This document shows, one piece after another, positions 10,504-20,614 of a DNA stretch of 64,000 bases. Source of the DNA: Aedes albopictus (lineage: Eukaryota; Arthropoda; Insecta; Diptera; Culicidae). Location of the stretch: assembly GCF_035046485.1 (NCBI RefSeq), contig NC_085137.1, positions 251,494,733 to 251,558,732 of the forward strand. Reading direction: 5' to 3'. Each line of letters starts with the position of its first letter. Within the stretch, counting starts at the first letter, position 1. A program made the translations under genes and the position numbers. The notes beneath the pieces are model-generated. The model did not search any database. It was not told the origin of the DNA and saw only the letters and a list, made by a program, of their open reading frames with translations.

Positions 10504-13296
10504 TCAAAAAGCTGCTTTTACGTGTGAAATACATAGTCTCTTAAACTGTGGTAGAGTTACTGCATTCGTGATGTGGTCAGGCATTGAATTGAAAACATTT
10601 ATACCTTTATAATACAAGGAATTTTGTGAAGCACCATGCAAAAAGTAGGGTGTTCGTATTTGATCCGCGTTTCTAGTGTTATAACTATGAATGTCACTTC
10701 CTCTTTCAATTCGGTCACACAAATATCTAGGTAGCATATCATTCTTTAATTTAAAAATGAACACCAACGTTAAATACACAATTCTTTGCTTCACTGACAA
10801 CCACTGAAGGGCGTCCAACAAAAAGGTTGAGGAAGTGAATCTGTTACATCTTAAAATCAACCGCATTATTTTATTTTGCAAACGCTGTAGCCTTGATATT
10901 TGTGTTTCATTAGCTAAGAACAAAATGGACGGGCAGAACTCAATGTGTGGAGAAATGATTGATTTGTACAACTGTATTTTACTAGCAATAGTCAAATCGT
11001 TTTTTAATCGACATAGAATACCATACTTTTTGGCTATTTTCTTGATGGCATTGTCGATGTGAGCGTCAAACTTTAGTCTGTCATCAATAATCACGCCAAG
11101 ATATTTAATTTCGCGCACGCGATCAATTGTCTCACTATCAATTTCTACAGAGACTTCATAGTTTACTCGATTCCGCGAAATGACCATGAATTTAGTTTTA
11201 CTTATGTTCAATTTCAACTGTTTGTACTTCAACCATTTACTCAGAGAACGTAAATCTGCATTCATCTGTGAAACGGCTTCCCCTAGATCTTTGGCTGCAA
11301 TGAATATAACGGTATCATCAGCAAAAAGATTGATATCGCAAAATCGTAAGACTCGCCGCATGTCATTTATATACATAATGAATAAAACGGGCCCTAATAC
11401 ACTCCCCTGTGGTACGCCAAGGCTGTTCGCCACGGGGCTCGAAATTGAATCATTGAAAGTAGTCCGTTGGGTTCTATCACACAAATAGCTTTCGAACCAT
11501 CTATATGCAGAACCCGCAAATCCAAAGCGCTTTATTGTTTTCAACAACAAGGGCCGAGAAATTGTTTCAAAAGCGCGTTTCAGATCCAAAAAAACAGCAA
11601 CAATCGTATCTTTACGCTCTAGTTTTTCTTTCCATTTCGCTAGCACCAGATTCAATGCGGTTTCACAGGAATGACCTTCCCGATATCCCGATTGCTCTGG
11701 TACTAGCAAATTAAAACTATTTAAATATGCTAATAGCTGGCCTTTTACAACAAGTTCTAAAATTTTCTCTAATGTGTGCAACATATTGATGGGACGAAAC
11801 TCTTCGGCTTTAATCGTTCCAGCAACTTTTTGAATAGGAATCACCAAAGATTCCTTCCAAACGTGTGGCACGTGCCCAGTTTGTAACGATTCATTAATCA
11901 GGTCCAGCAGATTGTGTCCGATGACATCAAAGCAATCCTGTATAACTCTTGCATTTACATTATCTACGCCAGCCGTTTTGCCCATAGAAAAGCAAATATT
12001 TTTTAATTCTTCCAATGTTATAGGGTGAAAAGATTCGAATCTACTATTGACGTTAATTGGCTGTTTTAATTCATCAGGCTCATCTACTAATGCAATTGAT
12101 TGATTAATAGATGAAACACTATCGACGAAATATTCATTAAATCTACACGCTATATTTTGTTCAGACTCTTCTAATGTGCCATTAAAGGTTATGGACCGCG
12201 GTTTTGAGTTACTAGGTTTCAACAAAGACTTTAAAATTTTCCATAACTCTTTGCTGTTGTTTTGATGCTGATCAATTTTCCTCTGAACATACTCGCAACG
12301 AGTTTGTTTAACTAATTGCGAGTATTTATTACGCACGACCTTGTACCTTCTCCAATTATGAAAACTTTCATTTCTACGCCATTTTTTGTACAGTTTGTCT
12401 CTATTTCGTTTAAGACGCAGTAGATCCAAATTGTACCAGCTGTTTGTATTTTTGATTGAAACATATTTATGCTCTACTAGTTGATTGGTACAGGTTTTTA
12501 AGACGTCAGTTAAAACAGCTGATTTTTGATCTAAAGAACCGCCGATAGTATGAAAATCCACACTTCTTGCAACAAGACTCGACACCGCTTGTTTCGAGTA
12601 CTTCTTCCAACACTTTAATTTGACAACATTACAATCTACACTATCATTTTCGTCAATATTAATAACTAAAGTTTCATGGTCTGTTATTTTAAAATCAGGA
12701 CTTAGAACAACACGTACAGAATCAAAATTTGAATAAACATGATCAATGAGAGTTTTACTGTGTTGGGCAATACGCGTAAAATCATTTACTTTTTGCGTAA
12801 GGTTATAAAAGTCTACTAGTCGTTTCAAATGATTCGAATTCGGATTGTCACACCAATTAATATTGAAATCACCAGCAAGTACATTACATTTACTTGAATC
12901 TAAAAACGTCTCAAGCCAGTTTTCTAAAATTTGAATAAAACGCTGGTCATTTGCACTAGGGGAGTGATACAGAACACCATAATTACCCATCTTCATGCCA
13001 CGTACAACTGCGATGCCTAAGAGCCAATTGCTTTCACAAGCCTCGTTTAATAGAAGCTTGTACTGAACTGATTCTTTGACATAAATAGCAACTCCGCCAG
13101 TGTGTCTTGAATGTGATACGCAAGCAGCTACATTATATCCCGGTATGCTATACTGATCAAATGCATTCACATCGATAATATGCGTTTCTGACAAAAAGAC
13201 TAAGAATGGACGCTTTTCTTCTACAATCTGACGTAATTCTACGTAGTTTGTAGTTAACCCGGCTATATTAAAATACAAAATATCAAACTGTTTCAC
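10504..13296 (-). CDS. CR1-like ORF2: apurinic endonuclease and reverse transcriptase
   Basis: 930 codons without interruption. The N-terminus is an APE-type endonuclease that nicks target DNA: FDILYFNIAG (catalytic Asn), FLSETHI (Glu), NVLAGDFNINW (Asp/Asn), TLIDHVYSN and the terminal FKITDHETL (Asp-His). The reverse transcriptase occupies about residues 420-720: AGVDNVNARVI, FRPINMLHTLEKILE, PEQSGYREGHS, AVFLDLKRAFETI, LGVPQGSVLGPVLF, the catalytic INLFADDTVIF and a KTKFMVISR/IKYLGVIID thumb. No in-frame AUG precedes the endonuclease. The frame opens seven sense codons after the ORF1 stop, so ORF2 is probably made by readthrough of that stop. The first in-frame Met lies well inside the endonuclease, after catalytic residues. 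The CR1/Daphne/Jockey group fits; clade not settled. Confidence 0.88.
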   Translation of the reverse strand: MKQFDILYFNIAGLTTNYVELRQIVEEKRPFLVFLSETHIIDVNAFDQYSIPGYNVAACVSHSRHTGGVAIYVKESVQYKLLLNEACESNWLLGIAVVRGMKMGNYGVLYHSPSANDQRFIQILENWLETFLDSSKCNVLAGDFNINWCDNPNSNHLKRLVDFYNLTQKVNDFTRIAQHSKTLIDHVYSNFDSVRVVLSPDFKITDHETLVINIDENDSVDCNVVKLKCWKKYSKQAVSSLVARSVDFHTIGGSLDQKSAVLTDVLKTCTNQLVEHKYVSIKNTNSWYNLDLLRLKRNRDKLYKKWRRNESFHNWRRYKVVRNKYSQLVKQTRCEYVQRKIDQHQNNSKELWKILKSLLKPSNSKPRSITFNGTLEESEQNIACRFNEYFVDSVSSINQSIALVDEPDELKQPINVNSRFESFHPITLEELKNICFSMGKTAGVDNVNARVIQDCFDVIGHNLLDLINESLQTGHVPHVWKESLVIPIQKVAGTIKAEEFRPINMLHTLEKILELVVKGQLLAYLNSFNLLVPEQSGYREGHSCETALNLVLAKWKEKLERKDTIVAVFLDLKRAFETISRPLLLKTIKRFGFAGSAYRWFESYLCDRTQRTTFNDSISSPVANSLGVPQGSVLGPVLFIMYINDMRRVLRFCDINLFADDTVIFIAAKDLGEAVSQMNADLRSLSKWLKYKQLKLNISKTKFMVISRNRVNYEVSVEIDSETIDRVREIKYLGVIIDDRLKFDAHIDNAIKKIAKKYGILCRLKNDLTIASKIQLYKSIISPHIEFCPSILFLANETQISRLQRLQNKIMRLILRCNRFTSSTFLLDALQWLSVKQRIVYLTLVFIFKLKNDMLPRYLCDRIERGSDIHSYNTRNADQIRTPYFLHGASQNSLYYKGINVFNSMPDHITNAVTLPQFKRLCISHVKAAF

Positions 13297-13311
13297 ATTG
13301 CTACTGAAACT

Positions 13312-13320
13312 TGGTTGCTA
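13312..13320 (-). promoter_or_regulatory. Leaky stop context UAG-CAA-CCA joining ORF1 to ORF2
   Basis: The ORF1 stop is TAG (complement of 13318-13320), followed directly by CAA and CCA. The seven codons after it (Q-P-S-F-S-S-N) run in the same frame into ORF2. UAG-CAR-YYA is the established type I readthrough context first described in tobacco mosaic virus, and this matches it exactly. The match is seen in the sequence; its use as a readthrough signal here is inference. Confidence 0.6.
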
Positions 13321-14727
13321 TTCATTGAAATGTTGGCTGCTTTTTTTCTTTCTATACAATTTCTTGAAAACTTCACATTCATGACTGAATGCACCGTGGT
13401 TATCGTCCAATTTAATATTACGCTCGATATTCATCTTGTTACAGTTAATACATTTCAAAACAGTTGACGTACACTCCGATGTCTTGTGACTTCCACTGCA
13501 TCTAGAGCATGCTTCACAGTTTTTGCAATTCATACTCATGTGCCCAAATTCTCCACATTTGAAACATCTCAAGACATGGATCTCGGGAACAACACGGCAA
13601 CGATCAAACCTAATAAAAACTTTTCCCGCCGTCAACAAACAACTATGAGTTTCTTTATCGACCTCAATTATCACATTATATTTATTATACTTAAGGTGTG
13701 GATTTTCATACATTCTAATAACTTTTATTTCATTGATAGCGATGTCTTCATTTTGATCTTTTAAGATCTGAATGAAGTCATCGGAGGAAAACTTTTCGCT
13801 CATGCCCTTCACTTTAAGCCTCGGCACCGATGAAGGAACAACAGCATTGTAGTTTTCACCCAAATCGCTTTGAATGCCATCTTTCACAACATTAACATTG
13901 TAGCCTGTTGCACACTCAGCAATAATAGAGCCATCTTTCCCGTTTCTAAAGTTACTGATTTTGTGTTTTTTCGGATCTAATTTACTATTCAAAATTTTGC
14001 GAGTATCTTCGCTACTCTGGTTGGACTCCTTAGGCTTGATCACAATGACCGGACGAGCCTTACGAGACACTTCTTCATTCGCAGTGCTTTTCTTCCTGTA
14101 ACTTTTTTTCTTACTTTTAGTCCCAGTATTACTTTTGACTACATCCGCGAAACTAATACTTTCAACAAAAACATCATCAGACGTCGCGTCCGCGTCTTCC
14201 TGAACCTTTCGCTTTTTGCCTCTGGGATTCAGGCTCGGCTCCGAAGCCGTTCTTGATGTACCTTGCTGAACATTCATTGCAGCTACTTTTTTAGACGAAT
14301 TGAATTCAAAAAATGAACATTTCATACTTTCCAACTCATTGCTCACAGATTTACTCAATTCAAAAACAGCCTTTTCCATAGCACTATTTATCTTTCTCCC
14401 CAATTCTTCCATCCCGGCCTTCAACGCGTCGTTTATCTGAGCAGCAATTTGCTCTCGAACGCCACTGATCGACTCAGAAATAGAAGAAAACTTCTTCATT
14501 TCCTCTTCGATCTTTTGGACGGTCGAAAGCGCCAAATTCTGCTCGCCACAACACTGGCTCGACAAACAATCATTACATTTGAATAGCAGATTTTCGTTCT
14601 CACTGACAAGCTTTGCTACAGCTTTCGTCAGAGGAGTGCACTTGTACTGGTACACTCTAGAACACATCGAGCAAGCTGTTGGTATGTCCGATGGTAGTAT
14701 AGAACTACCGCATACACACTCAGCCAT
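13318..14727 (-). CDS. CR1-like ORF1: nucleic-acid-binding protein with PHD-like finger, coiled coil and zinc knuckles
   Basis: 469 codons, starting at an ATG with G at -3 and +4. The N-terminus has a Cys-rich PHD-like finger (CVCGSSILPSDIPTACSMC ... CNDC, about residues 5-55). Next come a heptad-rich coiled coil (about 65-150), a basic nuclear-signal-like stretch (KSKKKSYRKK, near 205), and an RRM-like segment (about 245-385). C-terminal zinc knuckles follow: CFKCGEFGHMSMNC (CCHC), CSRCSGSHKTSEC and CINCNKMN followed by a His/Cys cluster. Such proteins bind the element RNA and form the retrotransposition particle in related elements. The ORF ends SSQHFNE at TAG, which is in frame with ORF2. 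Confidence 0.85.
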   Translation of the reverse strand: MAECVCGSSILPSDIPTACSMCSRVYQYKCTPLTKAVAKLVSENENLLFKCNDCLSSQCCGEQNLALSTVQKIEEEMKKFSSISESISGVREQIAAQINDALKAGMEELGRKINSAMEKAVFELSKSVSNELESMKCSFFEFNSSKKVAAMNVQQGTSRTASEPSLNPRGKKRKVQEDADATSDDVFVESISFADVVKSNTGTKSKKKSYRKKSTANEEVSRKARPVIVIKPKESNQSSEDTRKILNSKLDPKKHKISNFRNGKDGSIIAECATGYNVNVVKDGIQSDLGENYNAVVPSSVPRLKVKGMSEKFSSDDFIQILKDQNEDIAINEIKVIRMYENPHLKYNKYNVIIEVDKETHSCLLTAGKVFIRFDRCRVVPEIHVLRCFKCGEFGHMSMNCKNCEACSRCSGSHKTSECTSTVLKCINCNKMNIERNIKLDDNHGAFSHECEVFKKLYRKKKSSQHFNE

Positions 14728-16007
14728 CTCGCTTAGCTTACCACATACACGATACTACAGACAAAACATGCACGCAACGCTAACACAGATGAGACAAACA
14801 AATCAAAAATTTACCAGCCGCCAGCCGATGCCGGGGCAAAAAAAAATGCAAAATTAAACAAGCACAAGCACCAGAGGCAATTGCCTCCTACTTATCCTGC
14901 TTTAAAACACTTTTATGCTCGCGGTAGAAATAAAATTCTAGCGGCAAATCCACTATTTCACTCAAAAAATGATATTAATTTATTACTGCACTGCAGAAAC
15001 AAACTACACTGTTCACCATCATCAATTTCAATTCTTTTTGGCTCATTTCAAAGATAATTAACTAAATTTACGTTTGATGTCTTTAACTTAACTTATTTAA
15101 CGATTTTTGTGTATAAAAATGTTATGTTAAGTTAACACATTTCACTACACTTCAAAAAAATGAGGTAACTTTACGTTAAGTTTTAGTATGTAAATTTCAA
15201 CAAACATGTGTTCAATGTATATGCAGTAAGTATCATTAATTTTGTTTCAAATAAGCCAAGAAGAATTAAGGACAAACGTCTTGAAACCCCGCTTCAACAG
15301 GGCATCAGAACTTCAAAGGCACAAATCTCAAGAACCAAGCTTCAAACAGCAGTGCGTTTCATTATTCTGTTCTTGCTCACTTGTAATTAGCTTAAAATAA
15401 GAAGCTCAGATGCGCTGGTTTTGTTTACGAAGAGATTTGTGCTCTCGAAATCGTGAGTAGGTGCCAAAGTCGGCCATTGTGGCGGCCATGTTGGGATTCT
15501 AACAAGTCTGTCCTTAAAATTGAATGAAAGATGACAAAGATATCAACAAATCACTTTCCCATGTTTTACGATAGTGACCCCAAACTTTTGGCCGATACAT
15601 CATTTTGAGGGGTGTCCCAAACTTTTGGTTGATGACATCAAGGATTAATTTACTTAATAACTTTTTTTATAGATTTTTTAGCTAAGTTCTGTAAAATGCA
15701 GTTGGAATCTAATAGCAAATGGGTTATATTACCGTTCTTATCTTAAAATTTGGTCCACCCGATTTCCAGCGACACTTCCGTAAGTTTATATTCATTTTTT
15801 AGAAAATTTGGCAACTTTGGGTTAAATTTACATACAATTTTTTTTTTTTGAAAAAGTTTCTTTTAAATCATGTTCAAAGTTTCTTTGACTTATTATCTTT
15901 TGAATGAAACCTAGGGTTTTGAAATCGGATGCAAATTGGCGAAGATATGGGCTTAAAAAAATGACAAGTTTTTGAGGGGTGACCCCAAACTTTTGATCGG
16001 GAGTGTA

Positions 16008-16863
16008 TACTATCACCTCTACTATTCCTCATCGTAATCGACGAGATCCTGGTAGGTGCAATTGATCGTGTACCAAATCGTGGGTTGCTGTGGCAGCCCA
16101 TTACCATGGAGCACATAAATGACTTCGAACTCGCTGATGACTTTGCTCTCCTACAAGCTCAACGGCGCTCCGATTTGCAAAGCAAGTTCGTTGATCGTGC
16201 CGCTCCTCGGCAGCAGGTCTTATCATCAACGTCAACAAGACTATATCGTTGTACGCTCTACCCTTTCAGCTTAACGGTAGCTGGGCAAGCTGTGGAAAAT
16301 GTTAAAGCTTCTAATATTTTGGTAGCCGAATGGCGACCAATGGCGGCACCGAGATCGACATAGGTGCGCGGATCAAGAAGACGAGGGCCGCCTTTGCGGG
16401 TTTAAGAAATGTATGGAAAACAATCAGATTAGTCGACGCACCAAAATCCGCATTTTCAACTCGAACGTGAAGTCTGTGCTGCTGTATGTCAGTGAAACTT
16501 GGTGTGTATCAGCGGAGAACACTCAACGGCTGCAGGTTTTCATCAATAGATGCCTGCGATACATATTCGTGCATGATGGTCTCACAATTGGATGTCCAAC
16601 ATGGAGCTCCATCGTCGAGGTCATCAAAAGCCGAAAGCGACAGAAATTTGGTAGCGGAAGTGGAGGTGGGTCAAGCAAGCGTTAGATTGGATCCCAGCAG
16701 GTCATCACAGCAGAGGCAGACCCAAAGGCTCATGGCAGTGCAGCCTCACAAACGAAATAAAGCAAGTCGACAGAAATTTGACCTGGCCATAGGTCAAGGC
16801 GATGATGGCGGACAATCGCTCAGGACGGAGATCTTTCAATTCGGCCCTCTGTGGGTGTTCTGA
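16008..16863 (+). pseudogene. Non-LTR retrotransposon relic, 3' half (rest of RT and C-terminus)
   Basis: This continues the relic broken at 9157. It begins with LSPLLFLIVIDEILVGAID, then EHINDFELADDFALLQAQRR (the catalytic ADD box; an insertion shifts the next frame). It goes on with FTVAGQ-like SLTVAGQAVENVKAS, SRRTKIRIFNSNVKSVLLYV, ETWCVSAENTQRLQVFINR and a degraded C-terminal LDPSRSSQQRQ/RGRPKGSW-type tail. Stops and frameshifts are numerous. If the element at 9160-16005 plus one TA is removed, the codons for D-V-C join in frame to I-L-S-P-L-L-F, the normal CILSPLLF motif. A 782-bp MITE lies just downstream at 16878. Confidence 0.75.
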
Positions 16864-16877
16864 ACTGAAAGTAAGTA

Positions 16878-18059
16878 CCGTAAACCGGGGTCAAATTGAT
16901 CAGCGGGGTGAAATTGATCACTCGGGTACTACATTGTAATTCCATACTAGGAACTCTTAAGCGTCGTAATGATCTTTAACTTTTTACGTCATCTGATTCG
17001 TAGATGTTTAGAGATGAGTGCAGACTTTTAATTTTTTTAGAAAAAGTGTGTTTTGCCTTATTTTTTCAAGGATTTTGCAATGTATTTCTCATTTAGCTGA
17101 AATCATTGCTGCTAAACAATCAATTGCTAATAGGACTTCCCGTGAATTCTCTGTTTTAACATTTTTGTGGAGCCATGGTTGGGATGTTATGCAGCTAATC
17201 AGAACATGAAATTGTTATAAAAGTTCATTTTTTGAAGAAATAGTCATTTATTGCAATAGAAATCACTTATTTCAAATGAAATTGCCTACCTTTAGGCGTT
17301 TAAGCGGAAATTTCGAAATTTAATTTTGCATTTCAAGTATTAAATTCACTAGCAGTGTTGGTAAAATCACACTCAAAGCTCATTCATGAACCGCTCCTGC
17401 GTGAGTAAACTCGTGCGCGATTCTGAATCATTTTCTCACGCGCGAGATTTTCATGCAAAATCTCACTCTCACGAGTCAAGCGTCGAAATCTCGTTCGTTT
17501 GTAAAACGAATCCAAATCAATTTGAACGACATCCAATGTTGTTGTACGATAGGTTTACTTTTGTTCTACCATACAATCCTAAAAACTTCGATGTAAATAA
17601 TAAGAACACCAAGAAATAACGCAATGAGTGAAATCGCGAGTCAACTCATGCATGATTTTTTCGGCAGTGAGTTTGGCGAGTCAAGAATCGCGCGTGAAAC
17701 AACTCAAGCATGAGATTTGAGAATTTGAGTTTTTACCAACACTGTTCACTAGTTGTAAGATTTTAGACGCGTAATTCGGTTTTAGAAGAGCAAAATTAAG
17801 CGGTGAAGGAAATTTTCCTTTCCAACCGATGCTTAATTGCATACTGATCAATTTCGCCCCAAAGTAGCATTACCAATATTTTGATATTTGAAGTTATATA
17901 ACTTAAAGTTTAAATTTGTTGAACAAAATTCTGTCACATGGTTCCATGGAGATCCACTGGGTACTGGTTTTACAGAAATTCTTTTGGCAATATTTGAACA
18001 GGCACTGATGTTATCCGCAAAAGCTGTTTTAAAGTGATCAATTTGACCCCGGATTACGG
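16878..18059. mobile_element. TA-flanked MITE, family M780 copy A (782 bp plus nested insertion)
   Basis: The ends are CCGTAAACCGGGGTCAAATT at 16878 and CAATTTGACCCCGGATTACGG ending at 18059, flanked by TA at 16876-16877 and 18060-18061. The left end carries a second internal motif GGGGTGAAATTGATCA. The element has no coding capacity. Without the nested hAT MITE at 17353-17744 and one TSD copy it is 782 bp, the same size as copies B, C and D at 51.2-53.6 kb. The mechanism is probably Tc1/mariner cross-mobilisation, inferred from the TA duplication. Confidence 0.75.
17353..17744. mobile_element. hAT-type MITE, 392 bp, 8-bp target duplication TTCACTAG
   Basis: Terminal inverted repeats CAGTGTTGGTAAAA are at both ends, flanked by perfect TTCACTAG at 17345-17352 and 17745-17752. 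The paralogous MITE copy B has the uninterrupted sequence CTCACTAGTTGTAAG at about 51675-51689, an empty site that confirms the boundaries. The inside is largely self-complementary, with repeated CTCGCGCGTGA-like motifs. The TIR sequence and 8-bp duplication are standard for hAT elements. Confidence 0.9.
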
Positions 18060-18061
18060 TA

Positions 18062-18680
18062 GTGATGCTGCTACATGATGCAAATAAAAAACAACTTTTT
18101 TTTTCTATCCAGGATGTATAAATTTCCATTCAAATATTGACACAAATTAAATATTAAGGCACGAACTGCTGGCATGTTTATCTGAATGCCGAGAGATTAT
18201 ACTGAAGCTGGCAATAAATGTGCAATTCCTCCGAACCTGCTTCGACCTAGCATTGCAACTAAGGCTGTCATCGATGTGACCAGCATTTTTAATGAGACTA
18301 TTTATCACAGTAAAAGTTTACCTAAACATTCAGAGTGGCAAAAGTCGGAAACTATCTTTCTCGGCCCAGTGCGTTGTGGAATGGGCACCACCTCCCACAC
18401 CGCACCGGAGACTCGCAGAGATGTCCGAAAAACTTAACCGGGAAAATCGCTTCCGAGTCTGCACAGGAAGTGATAGAGTCCCTACTCCATATTGCAAACT
18501 GCAACTGGTACCTATAGTATCCGATCCGTGCGGAGTGTAACAAACAGGGTAAACATTTATTCGTTTTTCCTGAGTAACTGTTTTGCTTTCGTCGTGGATT
18601 CTCTAACCGTCGCCATCCGGTTGGAACGATGAGAAATTTTGTTTTGCAAAAATGGCGACACTAAAAGTTTGAAATAATGC
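18062..18680. other. No gene recognised
   Basis: Open frames around 18186-18540 were examined but show no recognisable domain or codon pattern. The stretch may be intergenic sequence or the tail of the non-LTR relic displaced by the MITE at 16878. Confidence 0.3.
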
Positions 18681-18681
18681 T

Positions 18682-18916
18682 TTTTATTCCTATTCCTATT
18701 CCTATCCCAATTCCTATTCCTATTACTATTACTATTCCTATTTCTGTTCCTATTCCTATTCTTATTCCTATTCCTATTCCTATTCCTATTAATATTCTTA
18801 TTCCTATTCCTATTCCTATTCCTATTCCTATTCCTATTTCTGTTCCTATTCCTATTCCTATTCCTATTCTTATTCCTATTTCTATTCCTATTTCTATTCA
18901 TATTCCTATTCCTGTT
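18682..18916. repeat. Hexanucleotide microsatellite (CCTATT)n, about 39 units
   Basis: About 235 bp of TTCCTA/CCTATT units with scattered variants (TTTCTG, TTACTA, TTAATA, TTCTTA). Both strands read as open frames only because the repeat is a multiple of three; they are not genes. Confidence 0.95.
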
Positions 18917-18919
18917 TGA

Positions 18920-19898
18920 TTTTTGAAAATTTCATATACTCGCATCTATTATGGTTGAACTCTACAAGTATATTTGCCAGTGGACATGTTTCAGGATTTA
19001 ATTCAGTACTTTTCCACATTTTACAATCAATTTCTTTGCGTGTCTAGGTATTCATACACCGATAGATCCCCAAAGCGCACATATGGCGATTAGGGATGAG
19101 ATGCAGTTCTATGATGCACGACATCTTTGTCCTGTTGTGTTCCAGAAAAGTTTACTCATTCCAAGAAGAAGACTAAACCACAATCGAAGGCCTGCCTGAT
19201 GGTGGTGGATGCGGTTTCGGCTCGGGAGAGGAGAACGAACCGAACGATGCCAATATATGTAGAGTGGTATTAGGAAAACATTTCCCATCCCGGACGATAG
19301 GTGAGCAGGTTTTCCGATACAGAGGAAAGAAGTTTTTCGGATAAATGGTATATTTATGTTTTAAGTTCAGAGTTTGTGTTACTCGGATAAAAAAAAAAGA
19401 ACAGATTTCTGGGCATATTGGATGTGCTGAATTGCAAACAAGCTTTTCAATGCAGAATGATCTGAACATGAAATGTGAATTAGGTACTGTAAATCTGAGT
19501 ATCTTTGTGCCACTTATGTGTTTGTTACAATTTTCAATCTTCTTTTTCTTTTGTTTATTTAATTTAAACTCTAGACTATGAAATGCATTCTCAAAGGAAT
19601 TTGCACTATCCTAAACTTGCGTTCAAAATAAAATTTGAATATGGTCTACATTTTTTTTACAACTTCCTTCCACCTCTTAATAGATGAAACCTTTACAATC
19701 TTTGAAATATTATAAAATATCGTCCATAATACGGCAATTTTTGGACCAACGTAAACCTCTGCCATCCATCCTTTCCGCAAAACTTCGAAACCCGCGTGAG
19801 CTCTTGCTGATGCAGTGATGCTATCTGCAAAGGGCGAGTGATTGCATCAACATTTCTTTCCCTCTTTCCCTTCCCCTTATACACTGAATATGTTTTTA
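18920..19898. other. No gene recognised
   Basis: AT-rich sequence without convincing coding or terminal-repeat structure, upstream of the LTR retrotransposon target site GTGCT at 19899. Confidence 0.3.
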
Positions 19899-19903
19899 GT
19901 GCT

Positions 19904-20533
19904 TGTTCCGTACGGAACGTACCGCAAAAGAGCCCGATGGAAGTTCCCTACAACGTACCAGACGCACGCTACTTTAGTCCACCAATTCGTTGCGCTCATC
20001 AGAATGTAACCCGCGATACGACCCACCCTGCCTACGTCGCTGCGACCGTGAGTTCCCACCGCAACCGTAAGTGTCACCTGTGAGTGGCAGTGAGAGGCTC
20101 CCACCATCGTCACCGTCGCCAGTGTGGTAACTCATCTGAAACTCACCACAGCAGGGTGGTGAGTTCAACCTGCGCTCCTTCGAGAAGATTCCTCCCGCGT
20201 CTGGAACACATATAGCGATATTGCGCGAATGTTCCAGACGAAAACCGTGCGCATATAAATATGCGACAAGTTCGACCGCAGAGTTCAGTACTGATTTAAC
20301 CGCCGCGAATTCAACCTCGACCATAGTGAAAGTGAACCAAAAGTGACTAGTAGTGAAAGTTATAGTAAGATAGTGAACAGTAAAGTGTAGTAGTGAAGTG
20401 TAGTGTAAAGAAGAGAAATAAAGTGTAGTTTATAGTGATCAGCAGAAAAAGTGTAGTGTTGATTCTTTCCACATCCCCGAGTGATACAGTCCACCCGACC
20501 CGACCGGAGTTGGCCACGGTTAACGCGCCGACA
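19904..20533 (+). repeat. 5' LTR
   Basis: 630 bp, starts TGTTCCGTACGG and ends CGCCGACA. It differs from the 3' LTR at about four places seen by eye (for example the base before ACA at its end). It contains TATAAAT at 20254-20260, an initiator-like TTCAGTA about 30 bp downstream, and AATAAA at 20417-20422, giving a conventional U3-R-U5 order. Confidence 0.92.
20254..20292 (+). promoter_or_regulatory. LTR core promoter (TATA box and initiator)
   Basis: GCATATAAATATGCG places a TATA box at 20254-20260, with TTCAGTACT (arthropod initiator consensus TCAGT) at 20285-20291. The spacing of about 30 bp is standard for a TATA-Inr promoter. The 3' LTR carries the same pair at about 23835-23872. Confidence 0.7.
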
Positions 20534-20614
20534 TAGTGGTCCTTCGAGCTGGATCCAGCGCCGCCCCGCCGTTGTGGGAAGGAATCGACATCGCCGCTCA
20601 CCCTGAGCAATTCC

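Larger units (their letters stand above)
9820..15517 (-). mobile_element. CR1/Jockey-group non-LTR retrotransposon, nearly intact
   Basis: A minus-strand element with ORF1 (zinc knuckle protein), ORF2 (endonuclease plus reverse transcriptase), a ~630-bp 3' UTR and an (ATC)n tail. It sits in the centre of the long-TIR element, with arms ending at 9819 and 15518. The 5' UTR runs upstream of the ORF1 start at 14727; its exact 5' limit is uncertain. The sequence 14860-15517 includes short inverted GTTAACTTAAC-like repeats and could be UTR or leftover loop of the host element. There are no stops inside either ORF, unlike every other non-LTR copy in this window, so this is the youngest coding insertion here. 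Confidence 0.75.
9160..16005. mobile_element. Long-TIR (foldback) DNA element with TA target duplication, containing a CR1-like insertion
   Basis: The ends are CACTCCCGATCAAA at 9160 and its reverse complement ending at 16005. Both arms continue with GTTTGGGGTCACCCC and remain alignable to 9819 on the left and 15518 on the right. The flanks are TA at 9158-9159 and TA at 16006-16007. The arms also carry an internal second copy of the AAAGTTTGGGGTCAC motif (9712-9765 and 15571-15630). No transposase ORF remains. The centre is occupied by a CR1-like retrotransposon, and the left arm has an extra 163-bp insertion at 9474. TA duplication and TIRs suggest a Tc1/mariner-mobilised MITE; this is inference. 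Confidence 0.75.

Noticed and set aside
18557..18919. Long Ile-Pro and Asn-Arg repeat proteins on both strands
   Set aside because: They are translations of the (CCTATT)n microsatellite and not genes.
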